In this document: positions 5,284 to 5,865 of the stretch, in pieces
How the letters are laid out: each line of letters opens with the position of its first letter
How positions within the stretch are numbered: the first letter of the stretch is position 1
Assembly: GCA_018828205.1 (NCBI GenBank)
Contig: JAHJWA010000022.1
Span: forward strand, 1-5,865
Source of the DNA: Alphaproteobacteria bacterium
GTDB taxonomy: Bacteria > Pseudomonadota > Alphaproteobacteria > Sphingomonadales > Sphingomonadaceae
Reading direction: 5' to 3'
Length of the DNA stretch: 5,865 nt
The notes under the pieces: model-generated
The model's input: only the letters and a program-made list of their open reading frames with translations
Told to the model about the DNA's origin: nothing
Databases searched by the model: none
Program-made: the position numbers and the translations under genes

Positions 5284-5865
5284 TCAGGCGGCAGCCGGAG
5301 CGGCGTCGCGCACACCCTGATCGACATGCTCGGAAAACGGCTCGAAATTGCCGACGAAGAGCTGCACCAGCTTCTGCGCCGTGCGGTCATAGTCGTCCTT
5401 GTCGTCCCAGGTCGTGCGCGGGTCGAGGATGGCGGCGTCGAGCCCGGCCTCGTCCAGCGCGGGCACCGAGACCGGCACTTCGAAGCCGAAATTGGGGTCC
5501 TTGCGGAATTCCGCGTCGTTGAGCGAACCGTCGAGCGCGGCGTTGAGCAGCGCGCGGGTGGCCTTGATCGGCATCCGCTTGCCGGTGCCGTATTTGCCGC
5601 CGGTCCAGCCGGTGTTGACCAGCCAGCACTGCGCCCCGCCCTCGGCGATCCGCTTCTTGAGCAGATTGCCGTAGACGCTGGGGTGACGCGGCATGAAGGG
5701 CGCGCCGAAACAGGTCGAGAAGGTCGCCTGGGGTTCGGTCACGCCGATCTCGGTGCCCGCGACCTTGGCGGTGTAACCCGAGAGGAAGTGATACATCGCC
5801 TGGTCCGGCGTCAGCCGCGCGATCGGGGGCAGCACGCCGAAGGCATCGGCGGTCAGCATGATCAC
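5284..5865 (-). CDS. pckA: Phosphoenolpyruvate carboxykinase (ATP), C-terminal part
   Basis: ATP-dependent PEP carboxykinase converts oxaloacetate and ATP to phosphoenolpyruvate, CO2 and ADP, the entry step of gluconeogenesis, in the cytoplasm. Only the last 193 residues of a protein of about 530-540 are in the window; the frame is open at the right edge (VIMLTADAFGVLPP), so the gene continues outside. Recognised blocks are LTADAFGVLPPIARLT, SGYTAKVAGTEIGVTEPQATFS with TCFGAPF after it, and the nucleotide-binding loop NTGWTGGKYGTGKRM followed by IKATRALL. The last of these corresponds to the Arg/Thr that contacts the adenine nucleotide in E. coli PckA, and has the small insertion (GKY) common outside enteric bacteria. 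The tail ILDPRTTW through LVQLFVGNFEPFSEHVD is also standard. It ends at TGA (5284-5286) with an intrinsic terminator downstream. The promoter is outside the window. Confidence 0.97.
   Translation of the reverse strand: MIMLTADAFGVLPPIARLTPDQAMYHFLSGYTAKVAGTEIGVTEPQATFSTCFGAPFMPRHPSVYGNLLKKRIAEGGAQCWLVNTGWTGGKYGTGKRMPIKATRALLNAALDGSLNDAEFRKDPNFGFEVPVSVPALDEAGLDAAILDPRTTWDDKDDYDRTAQKLVQLFVGNFEPFSEHVDQGVRDAAPAAA

Noticed and set aside
5166..5522. Possible plus-strand gene antisense to pckA
   Set aside because: It crosses the pckA terminator and coding region, has basic low-complexity sequence and no ribosome binding site.

Overview
This GC-rich window reads as ordinary chromosomal DNA from an alphaproteobacterium, most likely a member of the Sphingomonadales (Erythrobacter/Sphingomonas-like). 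That placement is inference from protein style: a short proline-rich TonB with a paired-cysteine C-terminal domain, a Tat-lipoprotein DUF885 protein, a DUF3597 protein, and a PckA carrying the NTGWTGGKYGTGKR loop. No mobile element, rRNA, tRNA, CRISPR array or phage gene was seen.

Layout. Positions 1-639 (+) hold the 3' part of an alpha/beta hydrolase gene that starts outside the window. A 201-bp gap follows, with a small hairpin and a Zur-box-like palindrome, then a tonB-type gene (841-1530, +). A 69-aa two-helix membrane protein (1544-1753, -) converges on tonB. It diverges from a DUF3597 gene (1879-2292, +), and the 125 bp between them hold a perfect 17-bp palindrome and a strong hairpin lying against the DUF3597 ribosome binding site. 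A DUF885 putative metallopeptidase with a twin-arginine lipoprotein signal follows (2330-4183, +). Its stop codon overlaps that of a convergent DUF1398 gene (4180-4611, -). DUF1398 is the second gene of a two-gene unit headed by a MarR-family regulator (4632-5084, -). Upstream of marR are a 13-bp-arm inverted repeat covering its predicted promoter, the intrinsic terminator of pckA, and the C-terminal part of pckA (5284-5865, -), which runs off the window.

How the genes work together. Most neighbours look functionally unrelated: gluconeogenesis (pckA), energised outer-membrane uptake (tonB), cell-envelope proteolysis (DUF885) and proteins of unknown role. The one clear regulatory unit is marR-DUF1398, where the promoter, operator-like repeat, short intergenic spacing and strong Shine-Dalgarno sites suggest an autoregulated bicistronic operon. 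I see no convincing new multi-gene system. The most useful leads are the marR operator, the Zur-like site before tonB, and the structured DUF3597 leader.
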